DNA of 32,854 nucleotides from JBGSKY01 sp041740995 (GCA_041740995.1 JBGSKY010000081.1:1-32854), one strand, 5' to 3'. Shown: positions 8,529-17,859, counted from the stretch's first letter. Notes: generated by a model not told the origin, from the sequence alone. Numbers and translations: made by a program.

Positions 8529-11500
8529 TTACGGTCGGCGAGACTTGGTTGCGCGTTGTTGGGCGGCTCGGCGGAAAGCATCGAATTGATTTTGCAGTGT
8601 CTGCGGTGGCCGCACGTTTAACCCTTCTTCGTTAAGTCCCTGCATCCGATCATCGATCGATTTCGTCTGCTGCTGATTTGCTTTGGGTGGCTCCAAACCA
8701 AGCGCTCGCAGCTCTTGTGCATAGTCCTGTTTGACACCGTCAGGTTGGACTCCTCGATCGCGCATTCGTTTCCAACGATCAGTAAACTGACGCAATTGTT
8801 CATCTGTCCAACCAAGTCTTTTTAACAATTCGGGGTCAGGTTGATCGCGTTGTTGGTCCAAATATTCAAGTGCCAAATCCGTCGTCTTCTTCGCATAATC
8901 GACGTTGGCTGGATCACTGGCGGTTGGTCCAGAAGGGTTATCTGAATTCAAAGGATTATCGCCCTGTCCAGGTGCGGGACGTCCACCATTGGGCATTCCG
9001 CTCTGGCCTTGCGTGGCCGGTTGCGAACCGTTACTCGGTTCACCAGCGGCGCTTGGACCAGATGATGATTGCCCAGGTTGATTGCTGTTGCCGGCTGAAC
9101 TTTCTCCGGCGGGTGATCCATCGCTGGCTCCTGTTTCAGAACCTTCCGCAGCATTGCTATCTGAGTTAGTTGCAGAAGACTTTTCGCCGGTACTTGAACC
9201 GTTCTCTGGCTTCGAACCGTCGCTGGAGCTTGATTGAGAACCTTGATTAGTTTCACTCGGTTTTGTGTCACCTGGCTTGGGTTGTTCTGCTGATGATCCG
9301 GTCTTCGGATTCGATGACGAGTCAGATTGCTCTTGGCCGTTTGTCGCTGGAGATTGGCCATCGCTGTTTGACGGATTTTGCGACGATTGGCTGGCTGCGT
9401 CTTCAGGCTGGCCATTTTCCTTAATCCACTTTTGAATCTCTTCAAATGCCTCGCCATCATGGATTGGTTCGTCGCCGTTGCGTCCACGTTCGACATTATC
9501 TAGACGACCTTTCTCGCCGCCCTTGGAATTGGAATTGGCATCCGAAGGTGGTGATTGCGATTGACCACTGCCGCTGGATTGCGAAGGTGAGCCAGTCGAA
9601 TCTGTCGATTGACCATTGGATTGCGTGCTGCTTTGTCCATCGTTCTGTCCTTTCGGAACACCGTTTGGTGAGTTGCCAGCCGACGGATTACTTGTTGAAG
9701 AGTCATCTGAAGAATTGTTCCCGCTTGGTGAGCCTAAAGGAAAACCGTTATTCTGCGAAGGGTTTGCGCCATTGCTCGACGGCTGCGAATTAGCGTTGGA
9801 TTGTTGGCTGCCAGATGAATTATTTTGGCTGCTCGACTGTCCGTTGGCTGGGCCATTGTCAGAACCTGAATTATCAGGCGTTCCGCCGCCGCCTTGATCG
9901 GAAGATTTCGCTTGAGATTTGCCGTCAGCGGCCTGGCTGTCGGAAGACTGATTGCCGCCTTGCCCCGAATCCGAACTGCTCGATTGCTTGTCACCTTTTT
10001 CACTCGCTCCAGCCGATGATGGTTCGGAAGATTGGTCCTTCGAAGGCTCACTCTGTGGAGCACCACTGCTATTGTTTTCTTCGCTGCCGGATTGCTGATC
10101 GTCACCTTCGCCGTTGGGTTTCTCTGACTGCGGTTGCCCATTTGCAGCTTGCGAATCACTGTCGCCGTTTGATTCGTCTCCGTTGGGCTGATCACCCTTG
10201 GATTGATCACTGTTGGACTGATCGCCGTTTGGCTTATTGCCGCTTGATTCGCCCATTGCCGCCTGATCTTCGCTCGGAATATTCGAATCGTTTGTACTGT
10301 CTGTGCCTGACTCTTGAACATCTGCATTTTCAGCTTTCGATTCATCGCCAAGGCTTTGTTCGCCTTTAGAAGAATTTGCATCATCAGAATTTGCATCGTT
10401 GTTTTCACCATTCGCGCCTTCGCTGCCTTCAGTAGTTGGCTTATTGCTGTCTGTTTCACCACTCTCGCCAGCCTCATCATTTTGCCCGTTAGGTGTATTG
10501 GCTTGTTCTTGGTTTGGTTCGACGTCGCTTCCGTCGAGCGGTTTGGGTTCGACAGCGGGTGCTTGTTCGCGAGGAACACTCGTTTGCGTTGCCTGTTGCT
10601 GGGCCGCAACAATGCGAACTGCTATCGGATCAGTCTGACCAATATTTGGTGCCCAACGAGCTTCGTCGGCCGAGCGGCGATTGTCCGCCACAGCGGCTTG
10701 AAGAATATATTGGTCTCCGATTTTTTGCTTTAAGGCCACCGGATCGAGCCGCCAAGTCCGATCGACCTGACCTGCAACGCCTTGCTCGTTGACCATTAAA
10801 GTTTGGTCGATGATCCGTCTCCGTTGTTGCATCGCGGCGACGCGGACTTGTGAAACACCGAAGTCAGCGTCGGTGGCAACCAGGTCAAAATCTAAAACGT
10901 GATTAATCGGCAATTCGATTAAGGTTTGCGCTGGCAGTTCGATCGAAGTCGAACCGTTTTCGTTTGACCCCATGCGGATCTTCCAATCAATTGTCGGCTT
11001 TTGATCAGCGTTGACCACTAAGCGATGTAAGATCGGATCGAGCGTTGATTGCCCCAACACGCTGACCGCAGAGAGCCGGTAGCTGGCCTGAGTTGGATCA
11101 TCACCCTTGGCATTTAATTGGGCCGTAAAGCTGCCTTGCAGTAAATCATTTTCGATCGACAGCGAGTGGATGCTTTGCGACTTTACAAAACCGGATTCGT
11201 CAGTCCGAGGATCGACTTCGATTCGCCCACTCGCCATCGGTTGATTAGCGGTTGCGATGATCGTCGCACGGGTGCCTTCCACAGTTTCGATATCCGTCTC
11301 GCCGCTTAGAATTCGTGGCTCAACACGCGTGTACTTCGGAAACGTCAATTCAATTCGTTCGATCGCCAGTTGCGGAATCGCTTGTACATCCACTTGAAAT
11401 GGACCAACGACGTCGTCGCCCGCTTGGACTCGATAGCTGATTGGCTGATCGATTCCTGTCCCATTGGTCGTTAGAAAGCCATTGTATGTTAGTCCTTCGA

Positions 11501-12308
11501 TCTCGGGCTGCATCGAAATGCGTTGGTCGATAAGCTGGCCGTCGAGTGTACTGAAAACGATTTCGACTTTGTCGCCAGCCACCCAGCCTCGGAGTTCAAC
11601 TTCGATGCGCAGCTTGTCACCGCGAGCAACGACTGCTGACTTGGGGGCGATCTTGACGATCCGCACTCGCGTTGGTGCTTCGATATTGACCCATGGCATA
11701 GCCAACCGTCGAAGCGAATCGAAGCCACTCTTGGGAGACGCGACCATGTATACGGCTGCGATGACCAGCAATGCAAATAATGCGGCTGCTAATTTATAAG
11801 CTGTAGTGGGCGAGACAAATTGTCCAAGATCATGTTGGCTTAAGCGATCGACCGCAAACCGACCGACGACCGACACAATGCCCTTGGGAGCTTTGTCCTC
11901 GGATTGACTCAACTGGACGTAACTGATCAGGCTGTCCTTCAGCTCTGGGACGCGACGTTCGATTTGCCGCGCCGCGAATTCGGGATTGATCTGTCGGCCT
12001 AACATAGGAACCAATCGCCGCAGGACCCAAACTACCGAAGCAACCAGGACAGTCACCCAGATCGCCCAACGCAAAGCGGTTGGCAACGCCCAGACCCAAT
12101 GATCAACCAAAATCAGAACAATCGCCAATCCGCAGACCAGCAATCCAAGTGATAAGAACGTAGCCGCAGCTTCGGTCCGCCGCATGCTGCCGGAAGCTTG
12201 CGCAACCATATCGGTCAGCGTCAATCGCGACGGGGTTGAAGCAGTCCTAACCGACGTCGTCGGGGGTTGTGCGGGTTGATTTGGGGCTGGTATTGATGCT
12301 TGCGACAT
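8529..12308 (-). CDS. Large membrane protein with a long Ser/Asn/Gly/Gln-rich low-complexity region
   Basis: The 1259-residue protein has two transmembrane helices near 50-70 and 80-98 and a third near 170-190. A region of beta-rich, Ig-like or extracellular character follows to about 575. Residues about 580-1135 are built almost wholly of S, N, G, Q, D, P, E and K. A short ordered island at about 936-970 (EAFEEIQKWIKENGQ) interrupts this. The last 120 residues are helical (ALEYLDQQRDQPDPELLKRL, then DEQLRQFTDRWKRM). Planctomycete genomes carry proteins of this layout, some labelled by low-complexity match to circumsporozoite protein, which is not informative. They often sit near MoxR/DUF58 loci, but none is present here. 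Probably an envelope protein with a flexible linker between membrane base and C-terminal helices. Function unknown. Confidence 0.85.
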   Translation of the reverse strand: MSQASIPAPNQPAQPPTTSVRTASTPSRLTLTDMVAQASGSMRRTEAAATFLSLGLLVCGLAIVLILVDHWVWALPTALRWAIWVTVLVASVVWVLRRLVPMLGRQINPEFAARQIERRVPELKDSLISYVQLSQSEDKAPKGIVSVVGRFAVDRLSQHDLGQFVSPTTAYKLAAALFALLVIAAVYMVASPKSGFDSLRRLAMPWVNIEAPTRVRIVKIAPKSAVVARGDKLRIEVELRGWVAGDKVEIVFSTLDGQLIDQRISMQPEIEGLTYNGFLTTNGTGIDQPISYRVQAGDDVVGPFQVDVQAIPQLAIERIELTFPKYTRVEPRILSGETDIETVEGTRATIIATANQPMASGRIEVDPRTDESGFVKSQSIHSLSIENDLLQGSFTAQLNAKGDDPTQASYRLSAVSVLGQSTLDPILHRLVVNADQKPTIDWKIRMGSNENGSTSIELPAQTLIELPINHVLDFDLVATDADFGVSQVRVAAMQQRRRIIDQTLMVNEQGVAGQVDRTWRLDPVALKQKIGDQYILQAAVADNRRSADEARWAPNIGQTDPIAVRIVAAQQQATQTSVPREQAPAVEPKPLDGSDVEPNQEQANTPNGQNDEAGESGETDSNKPTTEGSEGANGENNDANSDDANSSKGEQSLGDESKAENADVQESGTDSTNDSNIPSEDQAAMGESSGNKPNGDQSNSDQSKGDQPNGDESNGDSDSQAANGQPQSEKPNGEGDDQQSGSEENNSSGAPQSEPSKDQSSEPSSAGASEKGDKQSSSSDSGQGGNQSSDSQAADGKSQAKSSDQGGGGTPDNSGSDNGPANGQSSSQNNSSGSQQSNANSQPSSNGANPSQNNGFPLGSPSGNNSSDDSSTSNPSAGNSPNGVPKGQNDGQSSTQSNGQSTDSTGSPSQSSGSGQSQSPPSDANSNSKGGEKGRLDNVERGRNGDEPIHDGEAFEEIQKWIKENGQPEDAASQSSQNPSNSDGQSPATNGQEQSDSSSNPKTGSSAEQPKPGDTKPSETNQGSQSSSSDGSKPENGSSTGEKSSATNSDSNAAEGSETGASDGSPAGESSAGNSNQPGQSSSGPSAAGEPSNGSQPATQGQSGMPNGGRPAPGQGDNPLNSDNPSGPTASDPANVDYAKKTTDLALEYLDQQRDQPDPELLKRLGWTDEQLRQFTDRWKRMRDRGVQPDGVKQDYAQELRALGLEPPKANQQQTKSIDDRMQGLNEEGLNVRPPQTLQNQFDAFRRAAQQRATKSRRP

Positions 12309-12369
12309 AGGCCGCTCCGTCCAAAAAAATCGATTCGGTCAGCAGCTTCAGGCCGACCAAGGTTAATTA

Positions 12370-12375
12370 ATTATA
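12370..12375 (-). promoter_or_regulatory. Candidate -10 element of the large membrane protein gene
   Basis: A perfect TATAAT on the minus strand lies about 61 bases upstream of the start of the 1259-residue protein gene, in the 231-bp divergent region shared with trxB. No good -35 hexamer is found at 16-18 bases upstream, so this is a weak promoter call. Confidence 0.25.
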
Positions 12376-12539
12376 GCACGCTTGGCTTGAGTTTCTTGGA
12401 CGCTTGCCGCGCAAAGCAATCTGAATCCTGATTTAAGCGCGTTTCGGTGACCGCTTGGACCGGTAAGGCTCGACGGATTGCCTCGGCGACGTCAAAATAC
12501 TGCTTTTCCTGTTCAAACCTATTTAAACAGATACGATTC

Positions 12540-13601
12540 ATGAGCAAAGTCGAAAAGTGCATCATCATTGGCAGCGGCCCGGCAGGTTGGTCGGCAGCGA
12601 TCTACGCCGCCCGAGCGAATATTGAACCGCTGGTCTTTGAAGGTGCGATTACGGAAGAAAATCGCTTGCAAGGCACTTTGCCGCTGGGACAGTTGGCTCA
12701 AACGACAGAAGTCGAAAACTATGCAGGCTATCCGGCAGGAAAACTGAAGACGTTTTTGGAAACGGCGCTGCCGGCAGATCGTATTGCAATGATGCCGCCA
12801 ATCGACGAACACGAACATGCGGTAACCGGCCCCGAACTGATGGAATTAATGCGCCAGCAAGCGGTCAATTTCGGTACGCGCATCATCACTGACGATGTAG
12901 TGAGCGTAGATCTACAAAACAAACCGTTCACTGTCAAAACTCGTGAAAATGGCGATCATCAATGCCACACGTTGATTGTCGCAACTGGTGCCCGCGCGAA
13001 TTATTTGGGACTAGACAGCGAAGAAGCCTATCGCAACCGAGGCGTTAGCGCTTGTGCGGTCTGCGATGGCGCATTGCCACGATTCCGCAACCAACCGCTG
13101 GCCGTCGTCGGCGGTGGTGACTCAGCGATCGAGGAAGCGACTTACTTGTCCAAGTACGCTTCGAAAGTCTATATGGTCGTTCGCCGCGATGCACTGCGCG
13201 CCAGTAAGGTAATGCAAGATCGGGCGATGAGCAACAAGAAGATCGAGATCCTTTGGAATCACGAAGTCGAAGAAGTGCTCGGTGAACCAAAACGCGGCGT
13301 CAACGCACTCAAGGTGCTCAACAACAAAAAGAAAGAGTCCTATAATCTGGAAGTCGGCGGGTTATTTTTGGCCATCGGTCATACGCCGAACGCGAACTTC
13401 CTCAACGGCCAAGTCGAATTGACCGACGAAGGCTATATTCGCTGGACGACACCATACCGAACATACACGAGCGTTGAAGGTGTCTTTTCCGCTGGCGACG
13501 TTTCGGACAGCTACTATCGTCAAGCGATAACATCTTCGGGCACCGGTTGTATGGCAGCTTTGGACGCCGAACGCTATCTCGCTGCCAACGATATTCACTA
13601 A
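12540..13601 (+). CDS. trxB: Thioredoxin-disulfide reductase
   Basis: The 353-residue flavoprotein reduces thioredoxin with NADPH. The FAD-binding motif IIIGSGPAGWSAAIYAARA is at residues 8-26. The LPLGQLAQTTEVENYAGYP region is typical of TrxB. The redox pair CAVC is at residues 172-175. The NADPH-binding segment VVGGGDSAIEEATYLSKYA follows, and the C-terminal FAD motif is GVFSAGDVSDSYYRQAITSS. I chose the ATG at 12540 (MSKVEKCIIIGSG) because the FAD motif then begins about seven residues in, as in the family. A longer reading from an upstream codon at 12447 adds 31 residues with no similarity. At 353 residues the protein is a little longer than the usual 310-320. It is the first gene of a plus-strand run with leuS. 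Confidence 0.95.
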   Translation: MSKVEKCIIIGSGPAGWSAAIYAARANIEPLVFEGAITEENRLQGTLPLGQLAQTTEVENYAGYPAGKLKTFLETALPADRIAMMPPIDEHEHAVTGPELMELMRQQAVNFGTRIITDDVVSVDLQNKPFTVKTRENGDHQCHTLIVATGARANYLGLDSEEAYRNRGVSACAVCDGALPRFRNQPLAVVGGGDSAIEEATYLSKYASKVYMVVRRDALRASKVMQDRAMSNKKIEILWNHEVEEVLGEPKRGVNALKVLNNKKKESYNLEVGGLFLAIGHTPNANFLNGQVELTDEGYIRWTTPYRTYTSVEGVFSAGDVSDSYYRQAITSSGTGCMAALDAERYLAANDIH

Positions 13602-13676
13602 CACCGACGCCCCTCTCACCTCCTTTTGAAAGATCGCGGGCGGGCGTGCAAATCGCCAGTCCCTCTCATCGCGTAT

Positions 13677-16496
13677 ATGCCTCGCTACAACCCAGCCGAA
13701 ATTGAACCCAAGTGGCAAGCCTATTGGGATGATCATGCTACGTTTCGTTGTCCCGAAATGCCCGAAGGTGAAAAGCTGTACGTCTTGGATATGTTCCCTT
13801 ATCCAAGTGGAGCTGGATTACACGTCGGTCATCCAGAAGGCTACACGGCAACCGATATCGTTTGCCGAGCCGCCAGGATGCAAGGCAAGACGGTGCTGCA
13901 TCCCATGGGCTATGACGCATTTGGTTTGCCAGCCGAAGAACATGCGATCCGAACCAACACTCCGCCACGGCAAAGCACCGAAGCGAACATCGAGAATTTC
14001 ACGCGGCAACTGAAAATGCTCGGCTTCTCATACGATTGGTCGCGAATGATTGCGACGACCGATCGAGAATATTTTAAGTGGACGCAGTGGATCTTTTTAC
14101 TGATCTACGACACTTGGTTTGACACAGACCAGCAGCGAGGTCGAGCGATCGACGAATTGCCCATTCCAACGGAAATCGAAGCCCAGGGAGCCGACGCAGT
14201 TCGACGGTATCAGGATTCTTTTCGACTGGCTTACCAGGCTGACTCGCTTGTAAACTGGTGCTCAAAATTGGGAACCGTCCTGGCAAACGAAGAAGTTATC
14301 GACGGGCGAAGCGAAGTGGGCGGCCATCCTGTCCAGCGAATTCCGCTGCGTCAGTGGATGCTGCGAATCACCGCGTACGCCGATCGTCTGTTGGATGATT
14401 TAGAACCACTCGATTGGCCGGTCGGCATCAAAAAGCTGCAGCAAGATTGGATCGGTCGCAGCCGAGGCGCGGAAGTCGACTTCTTCTGCGGCCCATCAGC
14501 ACAATATGCGGCTTGGACGACGCAACGAAAGTCAGCGGGTTTTCCGCGTGAACAAGACGAGCATTCGTTGCGTGTCTATACCACTCGCCCCGACACGCTT
14601 TTTGGTGCGACCTATATGGTCATCGCTCCGGAGCATCGGATGGTTAGCCAGTTGACCGCACTCGAACAGGCCGATGCGGTAAAGCGATATGTTGAATCGG
14701 CGTCTTTCAAAAGCGACCGCGATCGGACCGAAGGCAATCGCAAGAAAACAGGCGTCTTCACCGGTTCGTTCGCGATTAATCCGGTCACACAAAAACCGAT
14801 TCCGATTTGGATCGCGGACTACGTGCTCGCTGGCTACGGTACCGGTGCAATCATGGCTGTCCCAGCCCATGACCAACGCGATTTCGAGTTCGCCGAACTG
14901 TTCGGATTGCCGATCGTCGAAGTCGTCCGACCGACCGAAGTGATCAACGAGACAGAAAAGAAATGCTTCAGCGGCGAAGGAGTCGCAATCGCCAGCGGTC
15001 GTTTTGACGGCATGAAAACTAGCGAAGTCAAACAAGCGATCGCGGCGGAACTTCATACCGCTGGACTTGGCAAACCGGCGACCAACACTAAGCTTCGCGA
15101 TTGGCTTTTCTCGCGGCAACGATTCTGGGGCGAGCCGTTTCCGATTCTCAATGAATTGGACGACGAAGGGCAGCCAAACGGGTTGCGAAGGCCAGTCGAT
15201 CTCGCAGAACTACCAGTTGACCTACCCGAATTGGAAGACTTCAAACCGCACGGTCGCCCGGAACCGCCATTGATGAAGGCGGATGACGATTGGTTATACG
15301 TGCAGATCGATGGCAAACGCTACCAACGTGAGACCAACACAATGCCGCAATGGGCCGGTTCTTGTTGGTACTATCTGCGATACATTGACCCACACAATTC
15401 CGAACAATTGATTGCACCGGAGAAAGAAGCAGCTTGGATGCCAGTCGACTTGTATGTCGGTGGCGCCGAACATGCCGTCTTGCATTTGATGTATTCTCGT
15501 TTCTGGCACAAAGTGCTGTTCGATCGCGGAGTTGTGCAACAAGCCGAACCGTTTCGCAAGCTGATCAACCAAGGAATGATCTTGGGCGAAGTCGAATACA
15601 CGGCTTTTCAAAATCTAACTGGAACGTTTGTTTCGACCGCCGAAGCGATCAAACAAGAGGATGGGACATACAAACACAAGAGCGACAATTCGGAATTGAC
15701 GCAGGTGTCGGTCGATGAATCATTGATCACAAAACAAGGCGACGCTTTTGTGCTGACCAGCGACGCAAATGTCAAAATCGACGCGCGATCGTTCAAGATG
15801 AGCAAGAGTCGCGGCAATGTCGTTAATCCCGACGAAGTTGTGCAGCAGTATGGTGCCGATGCGTTGCGGTTGTACGAAATGTTCATGGGGCCATTGGAAG
15901 CGACTAAACCATGGAGCATGACCGGTGTCAATGGCGTGAAGAATTTCTTGGATCGGTTATGGCGATTAATTGTTGATGAGCGCAGTGAGGCAAGCATCCT
16001 GCACGAACAAATCGTCGATCGCGCTTGCAACGCAGATGAAAATCGAGTGATCCACACCGCGATTCAAGCCGTGTCTCATGATATTGCGTCGCTCGGTTTT
16101 AATACCGCTATCGCGCGATTGATGGAAACGGTCAACTTTTTCACCAAGCAAACTGAGCGTCCAAGATCGGCGATGGAAACCTTGGTCTTGTTGCTTTCGC
16201 CATTTGCGCCACACATCGCCGAGGAATTGTGGCGATTGCTCGGGCACCCGGAAACGCTTGCCTATGAGCCGTGGCCAGTCTTTGATCCAGATGCTATTCG
16301 AGCCGATACCATTGAAGTTCCCATTCAAATCAATGGCAAGCTGAGAGCCAAAATGATGATTGATGCAAACGCCAACGCTGCAGCGATGGAGAGCCAAGCG
16401 ATGCAAGATGTCCGTATTACGGAATTGCTGGTTGGCAAAACGATCGTCAAAAAGATCATCGTGCCAGGCCGTATGGTTAATTTGGTAATCAAATAG
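13677..16496 (+). CDS. leuS: Leucyl-tRNA synthetase
   Basis: The 939-residue class I synthetase charges tRNA-Leu. The HIGH-type motif is HVGH at residues 49-52, preceded by FPYPSGAGL. The CP1 editing domain is shown by TTRPDTLFGATYMVIAPEH and GTGAIMAVPAHDQRDFEF. The catalytic core resumes with MPQWAGSCWYYLRYIDPHN and the KMSKS loop (KMSKSRGNVVNPDE) is at 707-711. An anticodon-binding helical domain follows, then a C-terminal domain (IQINGKLRAKM). I prefer the ATG at 13677 (MPRYNPAEIEPKWQ) over an upstream TTG that adds 17 residues. Length is at the long side of the bacterial range because of a segment just before KMSKS (about residues 640-705), which planctomycete and many other LeuS proteins also carry. 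It is 75 bp after trxB and 27 bp before the glycosyltransferase gene. Confidence 0.97.
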   Translation: MPRYNPAEIEPKWQAYWDDHATFRCPEMPEGEKLYVLDMFPYPSGAGLHVGHPEGYTATDIVCRAARMQGKTVLHPMGYDAFGLPAEEHAIRTNTPPRQSTEANIENFTRQLKMLGFSYDWSRMIATTDREYFKWTQWIFLLIYDTWFDTDQQRGRAIDELPIPTEIEAQGADAVRRYQDSFRLAYQADSLVNWCSKLGTVLANEEVIDGRSEVGGHPVQRIPLRQWMLRITAYADRLLDDLEPLDWPVGIKKLQQDWIGRSRGAEVDFFCGPSAQYAAWTTQRKSAGFPREQDEHSLRVYTTRPDTLFGATYMVIAPEHRMVSQLTALEQADAVKRYVESASFKSDRDRTEGNRKKTGVFTGSFAINPVTQKPIPIWIADYVLAGYGTGAIMAVPAHDQRDFEFAELFGLPIVEVVRPTEVINETEKKCFSGEGVAIASGRFDGMKTSEVKQAIAAELHTAGLGKPATNTKLRDWLFSRQRFWGEPFPILNELDDEGQPNGLRRPVDLAELPVDLPELEDFKPHGRPEPPLMKADDDWLYVQIDGKRYQRETNTMPQWAGSCWYYLRYIDPHNSEQLIAPEKEAAWMPVDLYVGGAEHAVLHLMYSRFWHKVLFDRGVVQQAEPFRKLINQGMILGEVEYTAFQNLTGTFVSTAEAIKQEDGTYKHKSDNSELTQVSVDESLITKQGDAFVLTSDANVKIDARSFKMSKSRGNVVNPDEVVQQYGADALRLYEMFMGPLEATKPWSMTGVNGVKNFLDRLWRLIVDERSEASILHEQIVDRACNADENRVIHTAIQAVSHDIASLGFNTAIARLMETVNFFTKQTERPRSAMETLVLLLSPFAPHIAEELWRLLGHPETLAYEPWPVFDPDAIRADTIEVPIQINGKLRAKMMIDANANAAAMESQAMQDVRITELLVGKTIVKKIIVPGRMVNLVIK

Positions 16497-16523
16497 CGCT
16501 CCGTCAATCAAGCCGAGCTGGTT

Positions 16524-17285
16524 TTGCAAAAATTCGACAACTCAGATACTTCGAAAAAATCGCTCGGCCCAAATCAAGACCGAGTCCTAATTTTGATCTG
16601 CGCTTATAACGAAGGGAAGAACCTTCCCGAATTGCTCGAAAGAATCGCTGCGGCAGTTCCTAACGCAAACGTCCTGCTAGTCGATGACGGCTCGAAGGAT
16701 TCGACCTACCAATGGTTGGATGCAAACCGAGCACGGTATCCGAAACTTGAAGTCCTTAATCGAGGCAAGAAGCTCGGTCTCGGCTCGGCGATTCAGTCAG
16801 GTCTGCTTTACGCGATCGAACATCAGTTCGATCGATGCGTAAACTTAGATGCCGATTTAAGTCACGACCCCGCGGCGATTACTCAGCTGCTAGACGCCAG
16901 TCACCAAGCCGATCTAGTAATTGGCTCGCGGTATGTGGATGGCGGCGGATTGGAAAATTGTTCGTGGAAACGAATTGCGACTTCTCGCAGCGTCAACATG
17001 ATTGCCCGCTGGCTCATCGGCTGGCAGTTCAAAGATTGCTCGTCGGCCTTTCGGTGCTATCGCGTCAGTTCTTTGGCAAGTATTGATTTGAAGTCGATCG
17101 ACAATGCAAGCTATGGATTTCTCGAAGAAGTTTTATGGCGAATTTGGAAACAGAAAGGATCCATAGTCGAAGTTCCAATTGTGTATGTCGAGCGCGTCGA
17201 GGGCGTCTCGAAGATTTCGCTCAAAGAAGGTCGCGAGACGGCCAAGACGCTGCTACGTCTAGCGCGGTGGCGTCACCATTCGTAG
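16524..17285 (+). CDS. Family 2 glycosyltransferase, polyprenol-phosphate mannose synthase-like
   Basis: The 253-residue single-domain GT-A enzyme resembles DPM1-type transferases, which move a sugar from a nucleotide donor to a polyprenyl phosphate at the cytoplasmic membrane face. Motifs seen: ILICAYNEGKNLPELLERI at the start, VDDGSKDST (residues 53-61), LDADLSHDP (108-116), VIGSRYVDGGG (132-142) and ERVEGVSKISLKEG near the end, the last corresponding to the family's R-x-x-G-x-SK element. There are no C-terminal transmembrane helices, unlike the bacterial forms fused to a GtrA-like membrane domain. Start is TTG at 16524; the next in-frame ATG would delete the catalytic N-terminus. It follows leuS by 27 bp and probably shares its transcript. 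Sugar specificity cannot be read from the sequence. Confidence 0.9.
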   Translation: MQKFDNSDTSKKSLGPNQDRVLILICAYNEGKNLPELLERIAAAVPNANVLLVDDGSKDSTYQWLDANRARYPKLEVLNRGKKLGLGSAIQSGLLYAIEHQFDRCVNLDADLSHDPAAITQLLDASHQADLVIGSRYVDGGGLENCSWKRIATSRSVNMIARWLIGWQFKDCSSAFRCYRVSSLASIDLKSIDNASYGFLEEVLWRIWKQKGSIVEVPIVYVERVEGVSKISLKEGRETAKTLLRLARWRHHS

Positions 17286-17318
17286 TTCAGGCTTTCAGAA
17301 ACTGAGTTTCCGTCTGCA

Positions 17319-17337
17319 CGCGTCTTTGAAGAACGCG
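17319..17337. terminator. Short hairpin downstream of the glycosyltransferase gene
   Basis: The sequence CGCGTCTT-TG-AAGAACGCG folds into a stem of five plus three base pairs with one bulged A. It starts 34 bases after the glycosyltransferase stop and is followed by an A-rich run. With no T-run on the plus strand it is not a classical terminator alone; it could be the first stem of the larger structure just downstream. Confidence 0.35.
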
Positions 17338-17346
17338 GCAAGAAAT

Positions 17347-17420
17347 AAAAAAAGCTCCTGGCAGTGAACGAGTCCCAGGGGGGCGAAGGACTACGAGCGA
17401 CAATGCCAGGAGCAATTTTT
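17347..17420. terminator. Bidirectional terminator-like structure with an internal stem
   Basis: The outer arms GCTCCTGGCA (17354-17363) and TGCCAGGAGC (17404-17413) are perfect complements with a 40-base interior. The left arm is preceded by seven A's and the right arm followed by AATTTTT, so the element can act as a terminator in both directions; the minus-strand T-run is the better one. Inside, AGTCC (17371-17375) pairs with GGACT (17388-17392), enclosing a G-rich loop CAGGGGGGCGAA. A nested structure of this kind is more than a simple terminator needs and could be the 3' part of a small structured RNA. It lies 68 bases after the glycosyltransferase stop and probably ends the trxB-leuS-glycosyltransferase transcript. 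Confidence 0.6.
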
Positions 17421-17641
17421 AATGAACGAGGGTTGGGACATCCGTGTCACCAAATCCCTCGAGGATCGTCGAAGTAAGTTGCCTGGCACCGGTCAACATC
17501 CATGTTGTTCGGTGTAAGCAATTTGTCACCAGATTAACTCCGCTAACAGCCTTGCCTCGATTACCACTTTTTTCGGTTTTGCTTTTGTGTCGAATCGTTC
17601 GCCGAGCGTGTTTTACTCAGCTGCGATGCGGTGATGGGCGT

Positions 17642-17671
17642 AACATAGGAACTTGATCACGAGCGGGTCAA
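17642..17671 (-). promoter_or_regulatory. Candidate minus-strand sigma70-type promoter
   Basis: On the minus strand TTGACC (17671-17666) and TATGTT (17647-17642) are separated by 18 bases. No minus-strand protein gene lies downstream of it before the terminator-like structure at 17347-17420. If real, it would make a transcript of about 285 bases with no evident coding frame. The match could be chance. Confidence 0.3.
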
Positions 17672-17859
17672 GCTGACTTTCGATAAACTTTAAAAGTTAA
17701 ATTTGCGACCATAAATTGGCATGGCTATGTTGTATGGTCAGTTCAGTTAAACTGTTCGTTTAGCTTTGTATTTTGCGGGAAATCGAATGAAGTAGATGGT
17801 TGCAATGAATAGGTTCTTGTCCCGATTCGCTATCAATCAAGAAGGCTGCATGACTGCTC

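Larger units (their letters stand above)
17286..17859. other. 574-bp intergenic region with RNA-like structures
   Basis: No protein frame here has a credible start and family. The left third carries two hairpin structures (17319-17337 and 17354-17413). The middle carries a sigma70-like element on the minus strand at 17642-17671. The right part, before the phosphatase-family gene, is AT-richer and holds short palindromes such as AACTTTAAAAGTT, but nothing decisive. Confidence 0.5.

Noticed and set aside
9734..10612. A 292-codon open frame on the minus strand, rich in Lys, Asn, Arg and Thr, out of frame with the large membrane protein
   Set aside because: It is an alternative frame of the low-complexity region; its composition follows from the repeated codons and it has no ribosome site or family match.
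9616..10733. Several plus-strand open frames antisense to the low-complexity region
   Set aside because: They are shadows of the same biased sequence; no start signal or recognisable protein.
12447..12539. N-terminal extension of TrxB by 31 residues
   Set aside because: The added residues resemble nothing in the family and the FAD-binding motif follows directly after the ATG at 12540.
13626..13676. N-terminal extension of LeuS by 17 residues from a TTG
   Set aside because: The ATG at 13677 gives the usual LeuS N-terminus and the extra residues are unsupported.
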